64,000 nucleotides of DNA from Sphingobacterium sp. R2 (GCF_040760075.1 NZ_CP142884.1:310001-374000); one strand, 5' to 3'. Positions 34,769 to 44,413 are shown, numbered from the stretch's first letter. Made by a program: numbers and translations. The notes: generated by a model from the letters alone, not told the origin.

Positions 34769-35320
34769 TTAACTTTTTCGCCCAACATTTTTGTTGCGAT
34801 ACTTTTTATAAAGCTTTACAGCCATCATCAGCGCAACTGATAAAATTAACAGTCCCAAAACGCCGAATATCCAATTCAGGGCCGATTTTAAAACTACTGT
34901 AAAAACGATCGCAAATAGTAAAACGGTAGCGAGTTCATTCCATAGCCTCAATTTTGTTGAAGACCAATTGGACGACTCACTTTGTAGTTGAAACATAATA
35001 CGCTGGCAGGAGAAATGATAAAGTATCAATCCTAAAACGAAAGTGAGCTTGACATGCATCCAGCCCATCTTCAGCAAACCCGGATTCATATAAAGCATAA
35101 CAAGTGCTGCGACTACAGTGAGGTACATTGCTGGAGTGGTTATAATCCACCACAACTTACTTTCCATTACAGTAAACTGTCTATGCAAAATTCCATATTC
35201 TTCCGCAGGCCTAGATTTAGCTTCCGTATGGTAGATGAAGAGTCGGACAATATAGAACAATCCAGCCATCCAACATACTACAAAGATAATGTGAACAGCT
35301 TTTGCATATAAATAGATCAT
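34769..35320 (-). CDS. hemJ: HemJ-like protoporphyrinogen oxidase (CopD-like membrane protein)
   Basis: A 183-residue membrane protein from the ATG at 35320, with N-terminus 'MIYLYAKAVHIIFVVCWMAGLFYIVRLFIYHTEA' typical of HemJ. The conserved His of 'AVHIIF' and the later Lys of 'MGWMHVKLTFVLGLILYHF' are present, and there are about four or five TM segments. HemJ oxidises protoporphyrinogen IX to protoporphyrin IX in bacteria lacking HemY/HemG. The adjacent hemE on the same strand supports a heme role. A TTG-initiated start at 35350 is possible but less likely. Confidence 0.85.
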   Translation of the reverse strand: MIYLYAKAVHIIFVVCWMAGLFYIVRLFIYHTEAKSRPAEEYGILHRQFTVMESKLWWIITTPAMYLTVVAALVMLYMNPGLLKMGWMHVKLTFVLGLILYHFSCQRIMFQLQSESSNWSSTKLRLWNELATVLLFAIVFTVVLKSALNWIFGVLGLLILSVALMMAVKLYKKYRNKNVGRKS

Positions 35321-35433
35321 AATTACAAAATTAAGAAAAGTTAAGAGCAATTGTCACCAACAACTATGATTTGTATAAATGTTACATCCAATATACAAAA
35401 GTAGACTATCCACGCGTGAGGTCAGACCTGGCG

Positions 35434-35465
35434 CAAAAAAAAACGACTCGCTTTCGCAAGTCGTT
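35434..35465 (-). terminator. intrinsic terminator of the hemE operon
   Basis: Minus-strand arms AACGACTTGCG and CGAGTCGTT (with a bulge) are followed by a T-run. It lies 23 bases after the hemE stop. Confidence 0.82.
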
Positions 35466-35488
35466 CTATATAATTTAAGAGACCATAC

Positions 35489-36526
35489 TTAATAGCGAAA
35501 TTCTTTCACTACTTCAATGGCATATTTTACATTGTCAAATGGGATGTCTGGCATAATACCATGCCCCAAATTAAAGATAAACCCATTTTCACCTCGCATA
35601 CGTTCAAACAGTTCTGTAATCTTCCTTTTGATTACGGCCTTATCAGCATACAAAACAAATGGATCTAAATTTCCTTGGACAGCGATCCCCTGTGGTAGGG
35701 ATTGTTTTATATTTTTTAAATCTGCATTCCAATCAATAGATATCACATCAGGTTGCGCTTCGACCATCATCGGTGCAAAAACAGACGACCCCTTACAAAA
35801 TGAAATCACTGGAATGTTTTGACGGTTTAATCTTGAGATAATCTGTTTATTATAATAATGTGAGAAATCACGGTAATCATTCCATGATAAGGCCAAAGCC
35901 CAACTATCAAATAGTTGAATCGCATTAACACCTGCATCGATCTGCATGTTCAGATAGTCAACAGTAACATCGGCGATCTTTTGAAGAATCATATGTGCCA
36001 ACTCAGGCTGATTATTCAACATCAATTTTGTTAACTTAAAATCTTTTGAAGAACCGCCTTCCACCAAATAACTTAAAATTGTAAACGGTGCTCCTGCAAA
36101 TCCAATCAAAGGAATACGGCTATCAAGACGTTGCTGAATGACCTTTATTGCATCAGCAACATATTGCAATCTATCCAAACAGTTAACGGATAAAGCTTCT
36201 GCATCCTCTACAGAACGAATAGGATTAGAAAAACGAGGTCCTACACCTTGTTCAAAGGAAAGATCGCCGCCCATTGCTTCGGCAGTCACTAAAATATCAG
36301 AAAATAAAATAGCAGCGTCAATACCCAATAAATCAACTGGAAGCATAGTGACATCAGCGGCTATTTCGGGTGTTTTGCACATTTCCAGAAAGGAATATTT
36401 ATTCTTGATATCCCAATATTCTTTCATAAAGCGCCCAGCTTGACGCATCATCCACACAGGAGGTCTCTCTGTCTGCTGCGAAAATGCAGCCCTAATCAAT
36501 AAGTCGTTTTGTAAAGTAGTACTCAC
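35489..36526 (-). CDS. hemE: uroporphyrinogen decarboxylase
   Basis: A 345-residue enzyme that removes four carboxyls from uroporphyrinogen III to give coproporphyrinogen III. 'PPVWMMRQAGRFMKEYWDIKNKYSFLEMCKTPEIAADVTMLPVDLLGIDAAILFSDILV' is the conserved N-terminal segment with the substrate-binding Arg and Asp, and 'FILNLGHGI'-type 'FIFNLGHGIMPDIPFDNVKYAIEVV' ends it. The start codon is GTG and it overlaps the TAG of the upstream TPR gene by one base. It is the last gene of an operon with the histidine kinase, response regulator and TPR gene. Confidence 0.97.
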   Translation of the reverse strand: MSTTLQNDLLIRAAFSQQTERPPVWMMRQAGRFMKEYWDIKNKYSFLEMCKTPEIAADVTMLPVDLLGIDAAILFSDILVTAEAMGGDLSFEQGVGPRFSNPIRSVEDAEALSVNCLDRLQYVADAIKVIQQRLDSRIPLIGFAGAPFTILSYLVEGGSSKDFKLTKLMLNNQPELAHMILQKIADVTVDYLNMQIDAGVNAIQLFDSWALALSWNDYRDFSHYYNKQIISRLNRQNIPVISFCKGSSVFAPMMVEAQPDVISIDWNADLKNIKQSLPQGIAVQGNLDPFVLYADKAVIKRKITELFERMRGENGFIFNLGHGIMPDIPFDNVKYAIEVVKEFRY

Positions 36527-37044
36527 TATAAATGTTTTGAAATTTCGTTTTCTATTTTTGTAATAATGCTGTTCTGTCTAGCCGTCAGATGCAATTTATT
36601 GGCCACATCTATATACGCTCTGGCTCTTTCGTAATCAAACTTTCTAAGTGCTATGTTTGCTAGATTAATCATAACCATGCCCTTTTCATTATCTTTTTTC
36701 CAAGGTAGACGTGATGCTAACTGGAAATGATATTCCGCTTCATCGACACGCTCTTCTTTCAGCGCAATATTTCCCATCATAAATTCATAGAAATTACGCC
36801 TACCTTTTCGCAACGCATCGGGGTTCTTAATTTCAGCCAGCATTTTTTTTGCTTTCTCATAATCTTGTCTGTGAAAAGCCTGTGTTGCCAGGAAAACAGA
36901 CCCTTCTCTGAAATGGCTCCAAATCAAATAGCCTATTCCACCAGCTATCAAAACAGCGGTCTGATAATGACCATGATATACCCCATAGGCCAAAAATAAG
37001 ACAGCGATAAAAATAACGGCTATTCTAGCCTTAATTGTCATCAT
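36526..37044 (-). CDS. membrane-anchored TPR protein
   Basis: A 172-residue protein with two N-terminal hydrophobic segments (about 8-24 and 30-43) and a cytoplasmic or periplasmic TPR-like domain ('LATQAFHRQDYEKAKKMLAEI', 'YEFMMGNIALKEERVDEAEYHFQLAS', 'VMINLANIALRKFDYERARAYIDVANKLH'). It lies 10 bases after the response regulator and overlaps hemE by one base, so it is co-expressed with both. Its function is unknown; the alternative second ATG (37041) is equally good as a start. Confidence 0.8.
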   Translation of the reverse strand: MMTIKARIAVIFIAVLFLAYGVYHGHYQTAVLIAGGIGYLIWSHFREGSVFLATQAFHRQDYEKAKKMLAEIKNPDALRKGRRNFYEFMMGNIALKEERVDEAEYHFQLASRLPWKKDNEKGMVMINLANIALRKFDYERARAYIDVANKLHLTARQNSIITKIENEISKHL

Positions 37045-37054
37045 CTCTTATTAC

Positions 37055-37762
37055 CTAGGCATTATTGTCGGTAAACTTATAACCAACACCACGGATAGAA
37101 TGAAAATAAATTGGGTGTTTTTGATCAGGCTCGAAATATTTCCGGAATGTCAAGATAAAATTATCGATCGTCCGTGTAGATGGGTAAACATCATAGTTCC
37201 ACACGGTTTCCAATATTTGCTCCCTTGATACCGCCTCATTACGTCTTTCGATCAACAGCTTTAACAACATCGTTTCCTTTTTCGTTAAAGACGTTATCGT
37301 ACCATCCGCATGATGCAGCTCATACGAATTGAAATAGATCGTTTTATCTCCTATTTGATAAGAATTTAGTTCTTTCAAATCATCAGGCTTCATGCCGCGG
37401 CGAACTAAATTTCCAACACGCAGAATCAACTCTTCTAAGTTGAAAGGTTTCACCAAATAGTCATCTGCTCCTTTCTTAAGACCGGTGATCCGATCCTCAC
37501 TGCTATTTTTGGCAGTTAAAAACATAATAGGAACTTCTGTATTTTGCAGTCGAATAGTTTCAGCAACTTGAAATCCATCAATTTCCGGAATCATCACATC
37601 CAAGACAACCAAGTTGAAACGCTCCTCCTTGAAGACTTTTAGTGCTTTTTTTCCATCGGTGGCCGTAGTGACACGGTAACCTTCCATTTCGAGATTTAAC
37701 TTGATAGCTTCTAACAAGTGCTCTTCATCTTCGACAAGTAATATTCTTTGTTTACTTTGCAT
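37055..37762 (-). CDS. OmpR-family response regulator
   Basis: A 235-residue response regulator. The receiver domain is at about 5-120 with 'ILLVEDEEHL' (acidic pocket), the phospho-acceptor Asp in 'LVVLDVMIPEIDGF', and the Lys in 'LVKPFN'. The C-terminal winged helix (Trans_reg_C) ends with 'YPSTRTIDNFILTFRKYFEPDQKHPIYFHSIRGVGYKFTD'. The ATG at 37762 is used; an upstream TTG would add three residues. It overlaps the histidine kinase gene by 11 bases. Confidence 0.93.
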   Translation of the reverse strand: MQSKQRILLVEDEEHLLEAIKLNLEMEGYRVTTATDGKKALKVFKEERFNLVVLDVMIPEIDGFQVAETIRLQNTEVPIMFLTAKNSSEDRITGLKKGADDYLVKPFNLEELILRVGNLVRRGMKPDDLKELNSYQIGDKTIYFNSYELHHADGTITSLTKKETMLLKLLIERRNEAVSREQILETVWNYDVYPSTRTIDNFILTFRKYFEPDQKHPIYFHSIRGVGYKFTDNNA

Positions 37763-38627
37763 TTCTTTCAAATGTTACTTCAAAAATACTCCCTTTAGGA
37801 GTGTTATCTTTAACTTTAATGGTCGCGTCGTGTTTCTGCAACACGGTTTTCACGATATATAACCCCAAACCTGTGCCTTTGGTTTTCCGTGTAGCCTCAC
37901 TGCCCACCCGATAAAACTTATTAAAGATAAGCTTTTTCTCTTCATCGCTGATACCAATACCATGGTCAGCAACAGAAAAAATTATTTTACTATTCTCCGT
38001 ATATAATTTCACATCCACCATAGCACATGCGGGTGAATACTTAATCGCATTTTCAATCAGGTTAGTGACCACATTACTAATCGCAAACTTATCAGCATGA
38101 ATAATAATATCCGCTTCCAAATAAGGTTTCAAAACTTGTGAACTGCACGAATTCTTTTGCAGCCTGTCAACGATCTGCTCTACCAAAGAAGTAAAATTAA
38201 AATCCTCTTTCGGCATACTATAATTGCGGCTATCCAATTTGGTGGTCATTAGCACATTTTCTACTAAATCATCCAAACGCTCGATATCCTTTAGTGAATT
38301 ACGCAAGAACGTCTGCTGTTGTTCCTTATCCAAATCACGCCTCAAAATCGTTTGAATATACAGTTTGACCGAAGCCAAAGGTGATTTCAGTTCATGTGTA
38401 ATGGCTAAAAGAAAGTTTTGCTGTTGCTGCAATAATTTCTGCTCTCTTTCCACGAGTCGTTTTAGTCGCCATGCTCCCCATAAGAAAATAATTAGGAAGA
38501 AAATCCCTTCTCCAATGATCATGTTCTGCTTGCTGGGGTCAAATCGAACAAACATCACCCCCCACCAAATCAATTGCATAACCGCATAAAACAATAGAAA
38601 ATAAAAGAGTAACAGCGCTTTCTTCAT
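37752..38627 (-). CDS. sensor histidine kinase
   Basis: A 291-residue kinase from ATG 38627. Two N-terminal TM segments with a very short external loop ('ALLLFYFLLFYAVMQLIWWG', 'IIGEGIFFLIIFLWGAW') are followed by the HisKA domain with the phospho-acceptor His in 'FLLAITHELKSPLASVKLYIQT', then the HATPase_c domain with N-box 'NVVTNLIENAIKYSP', G1 'VADHGIGISDEEK' and G2 'KGTGLGLYIVKTVLQKH'. The tiny periplasmic loop suggests it senses within the membrane or through partners. It pairs with the overlapping response regulator, and the operon continues through a TPR gene into hemE. Confidence 0.93.
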   Translation of the reverse strand: MKKALLLFYFLLFYAVMQLIWWGVMFVRFDPSKQNMIIGEGIFFLIIFLWGAWRLKRLVEREQKLLQQQQNFLLAITHELKSPLASVKLYIQTILRRDLDKEQQQTFLRNSLKDIERLDDLVENVLMTTKLDSRNYSMPKEDFNFTSLVEQIVDRLQKNSCSSQVLKPYLEADIIIHADKFAISNVVTNLIENAIKYSPACAMVDVKLYTENSKIIFSVADHGIGISDEEKKLIFNKFYRVGSEATRKTKGTGLGLYIVKTVLQKHDATIKVKDNTPKGSIFEVTFERNAK

Positions 38628-38829
38628 GTGACAAAAATAGGTATTCAACAAGGTATTCGGAAATATCCGAAGGATTATGACACAAAGAAGAAAATTAACC
38701 GATATGCAACATTAATAAAGCATTACCATACCCCTAATCTATCTTCACTGCAACAGGCTTTCTACCAATTTAACAATCAAATAACGGATAGTATTTCGTA
38801 TTTCAGACGATTTTATTTTAGTTTTGCAT

Positions 38830-39534
38830 ATGTTTAATCAGGGAAAAACAGACATTTTCTTCGATCTGGATCATACGATTTGGGATTTTGATAAAAATGC
38901 CGAAGAAAGTCTTCACGAGTTATATTTCAAATACAGGTTTGATCGCTTGTTTAATCAAGAGTCGTCCACCCGTTTTATAGAAACTTATACAATCAACAAT
39001 CATCGGCTTTGGGGACTTTATCATCATGGAAAGATCTCAAAACCTGAGCTCAGGACAGCACGGTTTGCCGATACCTTTACACAACTCGGTGTGGATCCCC
39101 AATTGTTTCCTGAGGAATTCGAATTAGAATATCTCGCTATCTGTCCCCAAAAAACAAACCTGTTTCCAAATGCTCATGAAACGCTTTCCTATCTAGGTGA
39201 CAGCTATAATCTTCACTTGATATCCAATGGATTTAAAGAAGCGTGTGAAACAAAATTGGAAAAAAGCGACTTAAAAAAATATTTCAAACATATTTTTATT
39301 TCAGAGGTAGTCGGCATAAACAAACCGGATCCTCGAATATTTCAATTTGCCATGACGACAGCTTTTGCGCAACCTCAGCAGTCATTGATGATTGGAGATA
39401 ACCTTGACGCCGATATACGTGGCGCTGTAAATGCCGGTATGGACGCCATTTTCTTTAATCCTGGTAACATCGAGAAGCCGGAAGATGTCACCCATATGAT
39501 TGTCGATTTAAAAGAATTGCAATCGATACTTTAA
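38830..39534 (+). CDS. yjjG: YjjG-family HAD pyrimidine nucleotidase
   Basis: A 234-residue HAD hydrolase. Motif I is 'IFFDLDHTIWDFDKN' (nucleophile Asp and +2 Asp), motif II is in 'HLISNGFKEACETKLEKSDL', motif III is Lys in 'VVGINKPDPRIF', and motif IV is 'MIGDNLDADIRGAVNAGMDAIFFNP'. The combination fits YjjG/YfnB, a noncanonical pyrimidine nucleotide 5'-phosphatase that clears mutagenic nucleotides. It is divergent from the two-component operon. Confidence 0.88.
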   Translation: MFNQGKTDIFFDLDHTIWDFDKNAEESLHELYFKYRFDRLFNQESSTRFIETYTINNHRLWGLYHHGKISKPELRTARFADTFTQLGVDPQLFPEEFELEYLAICPQKTNLFPNAHETLSYLGDSYNLHLISNGFKEACETKLEKSDLKKYFKHIFISEVVGINKPDPRIFQFAMTTAFAQPQQSLMIGDNLDADIRGAVNAGMDAIFFNPGNIEKPEDVTHMIVDLKELQSIL

Positions 39535-39535
39535 A

Positions 39536-39574
39536 AAATAAGAAAAGCAGCTTAAAGCTGCTTTTCTTATTTTA
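39536..39574 (+). terminator. bidirectional terminator between yjjG and the DUF1080 gene
   Basis: Perfect 12-bp stem AAGAAAAGCAGC / GCTGCTTTTCTT (39540-39551, 39557-39568) with a TTAAA loop, followed by T-rich sequence on both strands. Confidence 0.9.
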
Positions 39575-40376
39575 ATACCTTTACCGTAATATTCCTAAAC
39601 CATACATCATTTCCATGATCCTGGAGACCAATAAGCCCTGACTTAGTATCGCCACCAACATTGCTCAACAATTCAAAAGCCAAAGGCCACTTTTCTTCAC
39701 TGAATTTACTCTTTTGCAATAAATCAATCCATGATTTATCCCACAATGTATATTCTACGACTTTTACACCATTCTGAAAATGCTCTACTTTTCCATTGTT
39801 AACTCTGATCTTCACCTTATTCCACTCGCCAAAAGGTTTACCATTCTGCGGCTTGGCCGGGATCATATCGTAGAGTGATGTCGATTTTCGGTTTCCGTCC
39901 ACACCCATTTTAGCATCAGGATGATTTTCATTATCTAAAACCTGACATTCTGGAGACGATATATAAATCGGCTGGCCCTCCACCTCCTTGGCTAAAAAGA
40001 AAATTCCCGAATTTGCCCCTTTAGCAACTTTCCATTCCATTTCTAATTCGAAGTTTTTGAAATCATGAGCAAATACCAAATCTCCTCCTTCTTCCTTTCC
40101 AAGATTAGCTTGGCTATCAAATTTGATTGCACCTTCATTAATCACCCATCGTTTAGGGACGACAGTCTTATCATAGCCTCTCCAGCCGTCCATAGAAGTA
40201 CCATCAAAAATAACATAAGCTCCAGCCTTATTCTTTTTAAATTTCTTGATATCTACACGTGGTAAATCTAAGATTTTGTATGCAGGAACCTCTTTTTTTG
40301 TTTGCCCTATGGCCGTATTAAGGTGTGCTGAAAAAGCAATCACCGATACCGCAAGAACTGTTTTTAATACCTTCAT
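39567..40376 (-). CDS. DUF1080 (3-keto-disaccharide hydrolase-like) secreted protein
   Basis: A 269-residue secreted protein with a signal peptide (cleavage near 'LNTAIGQ', residue 25). The DUF1080 core is plain: 'YVIFDGTSMDGWRGYD', 'FELEMEWKVAKGANSGIFFLAKE' and 'KSGLIGLQDHGNDVWFRNITVKVLK'. The family has a concanavalin-like fold; members act on 3-keto-glycosides or related sugars. Here the substrate is not known. It lies downstream of the outer-membrane receptor gene on the same strand, 66 bases away. Confidence 0.88.
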   Translation of the reverse strand: MKVLKTVLAVSVIAFSAHLNTAIGQTKKEVPAYKILDLPRVDIKKFKKNKAGAYVIFDGTSMDGWRGYDKTVVPKRWVINEGAIKFDSQANLGKEEGGDLVFAHDFKNFELEMEWKVAKGANSGIFFLAKEVEGQPIYISSPECQVLDNENHPDAKMGVDGNRKSTSLYDMIPAKPQNGKPFGEWNKVKIRVNNGKVEHFQNGVKVVEYTLWDKSWIDLLQKSKFSEEKWPLAFELLSNVGGDTKSGLIGLQDHGNDVWFRNITVKVLK

Positions 40377-40442
40377 TCTTTTTAGTTTAAGTTTTTTTTA
40401 AAATTAAATTTAAGCATTTGGGATTATAAAGAGCAATATTTT

Positions 40443-42893
40443 TTAATATTCCTCTCCTTCTCCTACTTCGTTTGTATTTGACACCCTCTTCTTTGATTTG
40501 TTTAAATCTTGGCTACCAAACCGGTAGGAAAGCGACAAAGTAAACATTCTTTTCATCCAACGGTGTTCAAAATTAGAACTCAATTGTGGTGTCTCAGTAA
40601 AGCCCTGCATTTTCCGAGTATTAAATACATCTCTAACATTGAACATAATAGATGCCTTCTTATTTAGCACATCTTTTTTCAATGCAATATCAACACCTTT
40701 CATAGCGTTCATTTTCCCTTGTGCCATCACCCGCGAAGAGTTATATTCACCACGAACTTGCGCTGAAAACGTTGGCGTAAAACGATAATTAGCCGTTAAG
40801 TTGGTATTGTATGCAAAACCATTGGATGCTTTAACATTATAAGCCTCATTCGCCTTAAAATTGATATTGATCAGATTAAGATTGAATGTAAAATCAAAAT
40901 CTTTAGTTGCATTGACTTTAGAAATAAATTCAAATCCGGAGAGATTTCTACTTGTCAAGTTCTCCCAACGGCTGTAGGTCACACTGCTCAAGGTGTCCAC
41001 AAAATAAACATAAGGCTGCATCACCTCATTGGTATGATTGAAGTACGCAGAAGAAATCAAATTCACCTTACCGAATGTTTTCGCAAAACTCAACTCAAAG
41101 CCGTGAACATCTTCAGGCTTCAAGTTGGGATTCCCCTGCCGTCTGTTCATGTCATCTGAAACATTCAAGAATGGATTGACTTGCCAACCTCTCGCTCGCT
41201 GAACTCTTCTAGAATAGCTGAATTGGATTTTATCACCTTCATCACCAACATTGTATGTTAAAAATAAGGTTGGATATAGACGAAAGAAATCTTGACTGGC
41301 CTTAGTTTCCTTGTCGATAACAGTCGGGTCTTTTGAAAAATAAGTAGAATTTAAGTTAAATTGCTCAGCACGCAAACCTACTTGATAACCTATTTTATCC
41401 GATAGTTTCCCTTGGTAGTTGGCATAGAGGGCATGCACAGTAGACGTAAAATCAAAATCATTGCTGATGCCATAGTCTGGCAGATAGTTACCATTAGCTA
41501 CCGACAACGTATCCGAGAATTGAGTATCGAATGACTTTCTGATTTGCGAACGGTAACCTGCCTCAAATTTACTATCTTCTGAAAAAGGGAGCACATAATC
41601 CGCTTGTATATTGATATTTTTACCGTCTTCCGAACTGACATTATTTCGGCCTGTGCTAGATGTCCCAGAGCTAAACTCCTGTAAAAAAACATTTGTGCCA
41701 TCTTCCTTATCGCGTCCATAGCTTGCATTAGCGGTCAGCTCTTCACCGGATCGCTTAAATTGATGTCTAAAATCCATTGTAAATTCATAGCCTAAATCAT
41801 CCTCGAGTTGGCGAGATGTTCTAGTGCTCGTGCCAGATAAGGTTGGGTGATTAAAATAACGGTACCATAGGTCCTCACCACGGTTATTATCCCTGATGCT
41901 CACATTACCAGAAAGGCTCAAGGAAGTCTTATCGGAAACACTATAGTCCACTCCAGCTTTTATCGTATGACTATTACCCTTTCTTGATGATTCCGAATTA
42001 TTGGATATCTCACTATTGTTATTTTTAAAGATATTATCAACGGCACCGCTTCCAACCATATGGCGTTTGTTGAAATTATAAGATCCAAAATAATTAAACT
42101 TTTTATCCCTATAATTCAAGGTGAGTCCTGCCATGTAGTTATCATAGGACCCGGCAGAGGTATTGATAGATCCATTTAATCCGGTTCTGATATTCTTCTT
42201 TAAAACGATATTGATGATCCCAGTCTGTCCCTCGGCATCGTATTTGGAAGAGGGATTGGTAATGACCTCAACTTTATCGATTGAATTAGCAGGTAGACTT
42301 TGAAGCAACGATGTCACATCGCTTCCGGCTAAAGCGGACTCACGTCCATCTATTAAAATTTTTACGCTACTTGATCCGCGCAAACTGACCGATCCGTCCT
42401 GATCAACCTGTAGGGTTGGAACATTAGCTAATACATCTGTTGCAGTTCCGCCAGCACTGACCAAGCTCTCGCCTACATTGAACGTTTTACGGTCTATACC
42501 AATTTGCATGGCTGGAACCCTTCCTTCAACCACCACTTCATTCAAGATATTACCTATGGGCTTCAATGCAATGCGGCCTAGATCTTTACTCTTTCCTCCT
42601 AAGACCTCTACAGCATCAATAGATTTTGTTTCATAGCCGACATAGGAAAAACGTATATTGTATTTACCGGGTTTAATATCAGATAACAAGAGAAATCCTT
42701 GGTCTACAGACTGTCCGCCTTTGACAAAGGTATTATTTTTCGTATCCATGAGTGCGGCACTTGCAGATAATATAGGCTTAGCGGTTGCGCTATCGACTAA
42801 AATAGCTTTGATTTGACCTGTTTGAGCAAAAAGAAAAACAGGTGAAAACAACAAAAATAAAAAAGATTTAAACGATTTAGCGTTAAACAACAT
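40443..42893 (-). CDS. outer-membrane beta-barrel receptor (TonB-dependent receptor-like)
   Basis: An 816-residue outer-membrane protein: signal peptide to about 23, a carboxypeptidase-regulatory-like beta-sandwich ('KAILVDSATAKPILSASAALMDTKNNTFVKGGQSVDQGFLLLSDIKPGKYNIRFSYVGYETKSI'), a plug domain ('SLVSAGGTATDVLANVPTLQVDQDGSVSLRGSSSVKILIDG'), and a long C-terminal barrel rich in alternating aromatic residues and Asn. No TonB box is obvious. The family is often called outer-membrane beta-barrel family protein (OMP_b-brl_3). The ligand is unknown and no SusD partner is adjacent. Confidence 0.9.
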   Translation of the reverse strand: MLFNAKSFKSFLFLLFSPVFLFAQTGQIKAILVDSATAKPILSASAALMDTKNNTFVKGGQSVDQGFLLLSDIKPGKYNIRFSYVGYETKSIDAVEVLGGKSKDLGRIALKPIGNILNEVVVEGRVPAMQIGIDRKTFNVGESLVSAGGTATDVLANVPTLQVDQDGSVSLRGSSSVKILIDGRESALAGSDVTSLLQSLPANSIDKVEVITNPSSKYDAEGQTGIINIVLKKNIRTGLNGSINTSAGSYDNYMAGLTLNYRDKKFNYFGSYNFNKRHMVGSGAVDNIFKNNNSEISNNSESSRKGNSHTIKAGVDYSVSDKTSLSLSGNVSIRDNNRGEDLWYRYFNHPTLSGTSTRTSRQLEDDLGYEFTMDFRHQFKRSGEELTANASYGRDKEDGTNVFLQEFSSGTSSTGRNNVSSEDGKNINIQADYVLPFSEDSKFEAGYRSQIRKSFDTQFSDTLSVANGNYLPDYGISNDFDFTSTVHALYANYQGKLSDKIGYQVGLRAEQFNLNSTYFSKDPTVIDKETKASQDFFRLYPTLFLTYNVGDEGDKIQFSYSRRVQRARGWQVNPFLNVSDDMNRRQGNPNLKPEDVHGFELSFAKTFGKVNLISSAYFNHTNEVMQPYVYFVDTLSSVTYSRWENLTSRNLSGFEFISKVNATKDFDFTFNLNLININFKANEAYNVKASNGFAYNTNLTANYRFTPTFSAQVRGEYNSSRVMAQGKMNAMKGVDIALKKDVLNKKASIMFNVRDVFNTRKMQGFTETPQLSSNFEHRWMKRMFTLSLSYRFGSQDLNKSKKRVSNTNEVGEGEEY

Positions 42894-42997
42894 GAGAGCT
42901 TCAGCTTAGTTTATAGTTATGATCTACAAAGAAAACTAAAACTTATAGACAAAACCGAAGCGTAACCATATTATTACGGTAACAAAAGAATGGCAAG

Positions 42998-43279
42998 TTA
43001 TTCTACAGAGACAGTTAAACCTTCTGCTTTCAAAATTTTGCGATAGATTTCCATCTCCGTATAACTCCCTTCCAGTACAGCACATTTTCCTTCAGTATGT
43101 ACTTTCCAGGCAATCTTCTCGGCTTGCTTTTCGGTATATTGCAAATGATAAATTAAACAGTGAATCACATGTTCAAACGTATTGGTTTCATCATTCCATA
43201 AAATGAGTCGATTAGACTCTTTGACCGAGGCTAATATCTCTTCTAACGTAAAGGTTTCTTCAGCAGTTTGGGTACCCAT
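42998..43279 (-). CDS. clpS: Clp protease adaptor ClpS
   Basis: A 93-residue adaptor that delivers N-degron substrates to ClpA/ClpP-type proteases. 'NRLILWNDETNTFEHVIHCLIYHLQYTEKQAEKIAWKVHTEGKCAVLEGSYTEMEIYRKILKAEGLTVSVE' matches ClpS, with the hydrophobic N-end-rule pocket in the 'NDETNTFEHV' loop and a conserved 'HTEGK'. clpA is not in the window. The gene is single and its start ATG is at 43279. Confidence 0.93.
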   Translation of the reverse strand: MGTQTAEETFTLEEILASVKESNRLILWNDETNTFEHVIHCLIYHLQYTEKQAEKIAWKVHTEGKCAVLEGSYTEMEIYRKILKAEGLTVSVE

Positions 43280-43357
43280 GCTGCAAAAATAGAATATTTT
43301 TTTCTAAATTAACGATATTATAAAAGGGAAGAATACAATCAATTAGCAGAATTTATT

Positions 43358-44404
43358 ATGTTACAGTCAAAAATTGCAGGAATTGGCTATTACGTTCCAA
43401 AAAACATCTATACCAATGACGATCTCACACGCTTTATGGATACCAGTGACGAATGGATTCAAGAACGAACAGGAATTAAAGAACGTAGATATGCCGACCG
43501 AATAGGCGAGACCACCACAACAATGGGAGTCGAAGCGGCTAAAATTGCCATCGAACGAGCCCATATTACATCTGAAGATGTCGACTTCATCATCTTTGCC
43601 ACCTTATCACCAGATTATTATTTTCCGGGCTGCGCCGTTCTACTGCAACGGGAAATGAAGATGAAGGAGGTCGGGGCACTGGATATTAGAAACCAATGTT
43701 CTGGTTTTATATATGCGCTTTCTATTGCCGATCAATTTGTCAAAACAGGGATGTACAAAAATGTATTAGTGGTTGGTTCGGAGAAACATTCTTTTGCACT
43801 TGACTTTTCTACGAGAGGACGAGCCGTTTCAGTGATTTTCGGCGATGGTGCTGGAGCAGTAGTTGTGCAGCCTACAACCGAAAATGGCAAGGGAATCCTG
43901 AGCACGCACTTACATTCAGATGGAGCCGAAGCCGAAAAGCTAGCGATGTATTACCCCGGAGCTTCCAGTGGAATTTGGCTAGATAAAATGCCCAAATGGC
44001 CGGATCAGGAATTGGGCGGATTATTGATGACCAAAGAGATGCTCGAAGATGGAACTGCTTTTCCAAATATGGATGGCCAGGCCGTCTTCAAAAAAGCTGT
44101 TGTCAAATTTCCTGAGGTCATTCACGAAGCGCTGGCAAAAAATAATTTAAAAACCAGTGATATCGATTTATTGATTCCGCATCAGGCCAATCTTCGCATT
44201 TCGCAATTTGTACAGAAAACTCTCGGATTAAGGGAAGATCAGGTATTCAACAACATTCAGAAATATGGGAATACCACTGCAGCCTCTGTACCGATAGCAC
44301 TATGCGAGGCTTGGGAAGAAGGAAAGATTAAAGAAGGTGATCTCGTATGCTTGGCAGCTTTTGGAGCAGGGTTTACCTGGGGCTCGGCCTTGATTCGATG
44401 GTAA
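43358..44404 (+). CDS. fabH: 3-oxoacyl-ACP synthase III (KAS III / FabH-like)
   Basis: A 348-residue condensing enzyme. The catalytic triad is Cys114 ('IRNQCSGFIYAL'), His275 ('IPHQANLRIS') and Asn305 ('KYGNTTAASVP'). The N-terminus 'IAGIGYYVPKNIYTNDDLTRFMDTSDEWIQERTGIKERR' is typical. KAS III starts fatty acid synthesis from acyl-CoA and malonyl-ACP. Some homologues belong to secondary metabolism; no such genes are near, and it stands alone. Confidence 0.9.
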   Translation: MLQSKIAGIGYYVPKNIYTNDDLTRFMDTSDEWIQERTGIKERRYADRIGETTTTMGVEAAKIAIERAHITSEDVDFIIFATLSPDYYFPGCAVLLQREMKMKEVGALDIRNQCSGFIYALSIADQFVKTGMYKNVLVVGSEKHSFALDFSTRGRAVSVIFGDGAGAVVVQPTTENGKGILSTHLHSDGAEAEKLAMYYPGASSGIWLDKMPKWPDQELGGLLMTKEMLEDGTAFPNMDGQAVFKKAVVKFPEVIHEALAKNNLKTSDIDLLIPHQANLRISQFVQKTLGLREDQVFNNIQKYGNTTAASVPIALCEAWEEGKIKEGDLVCLAAFGAGFTWGSALIRW

Positions 44405-44413
44405 TTTAGTTGA

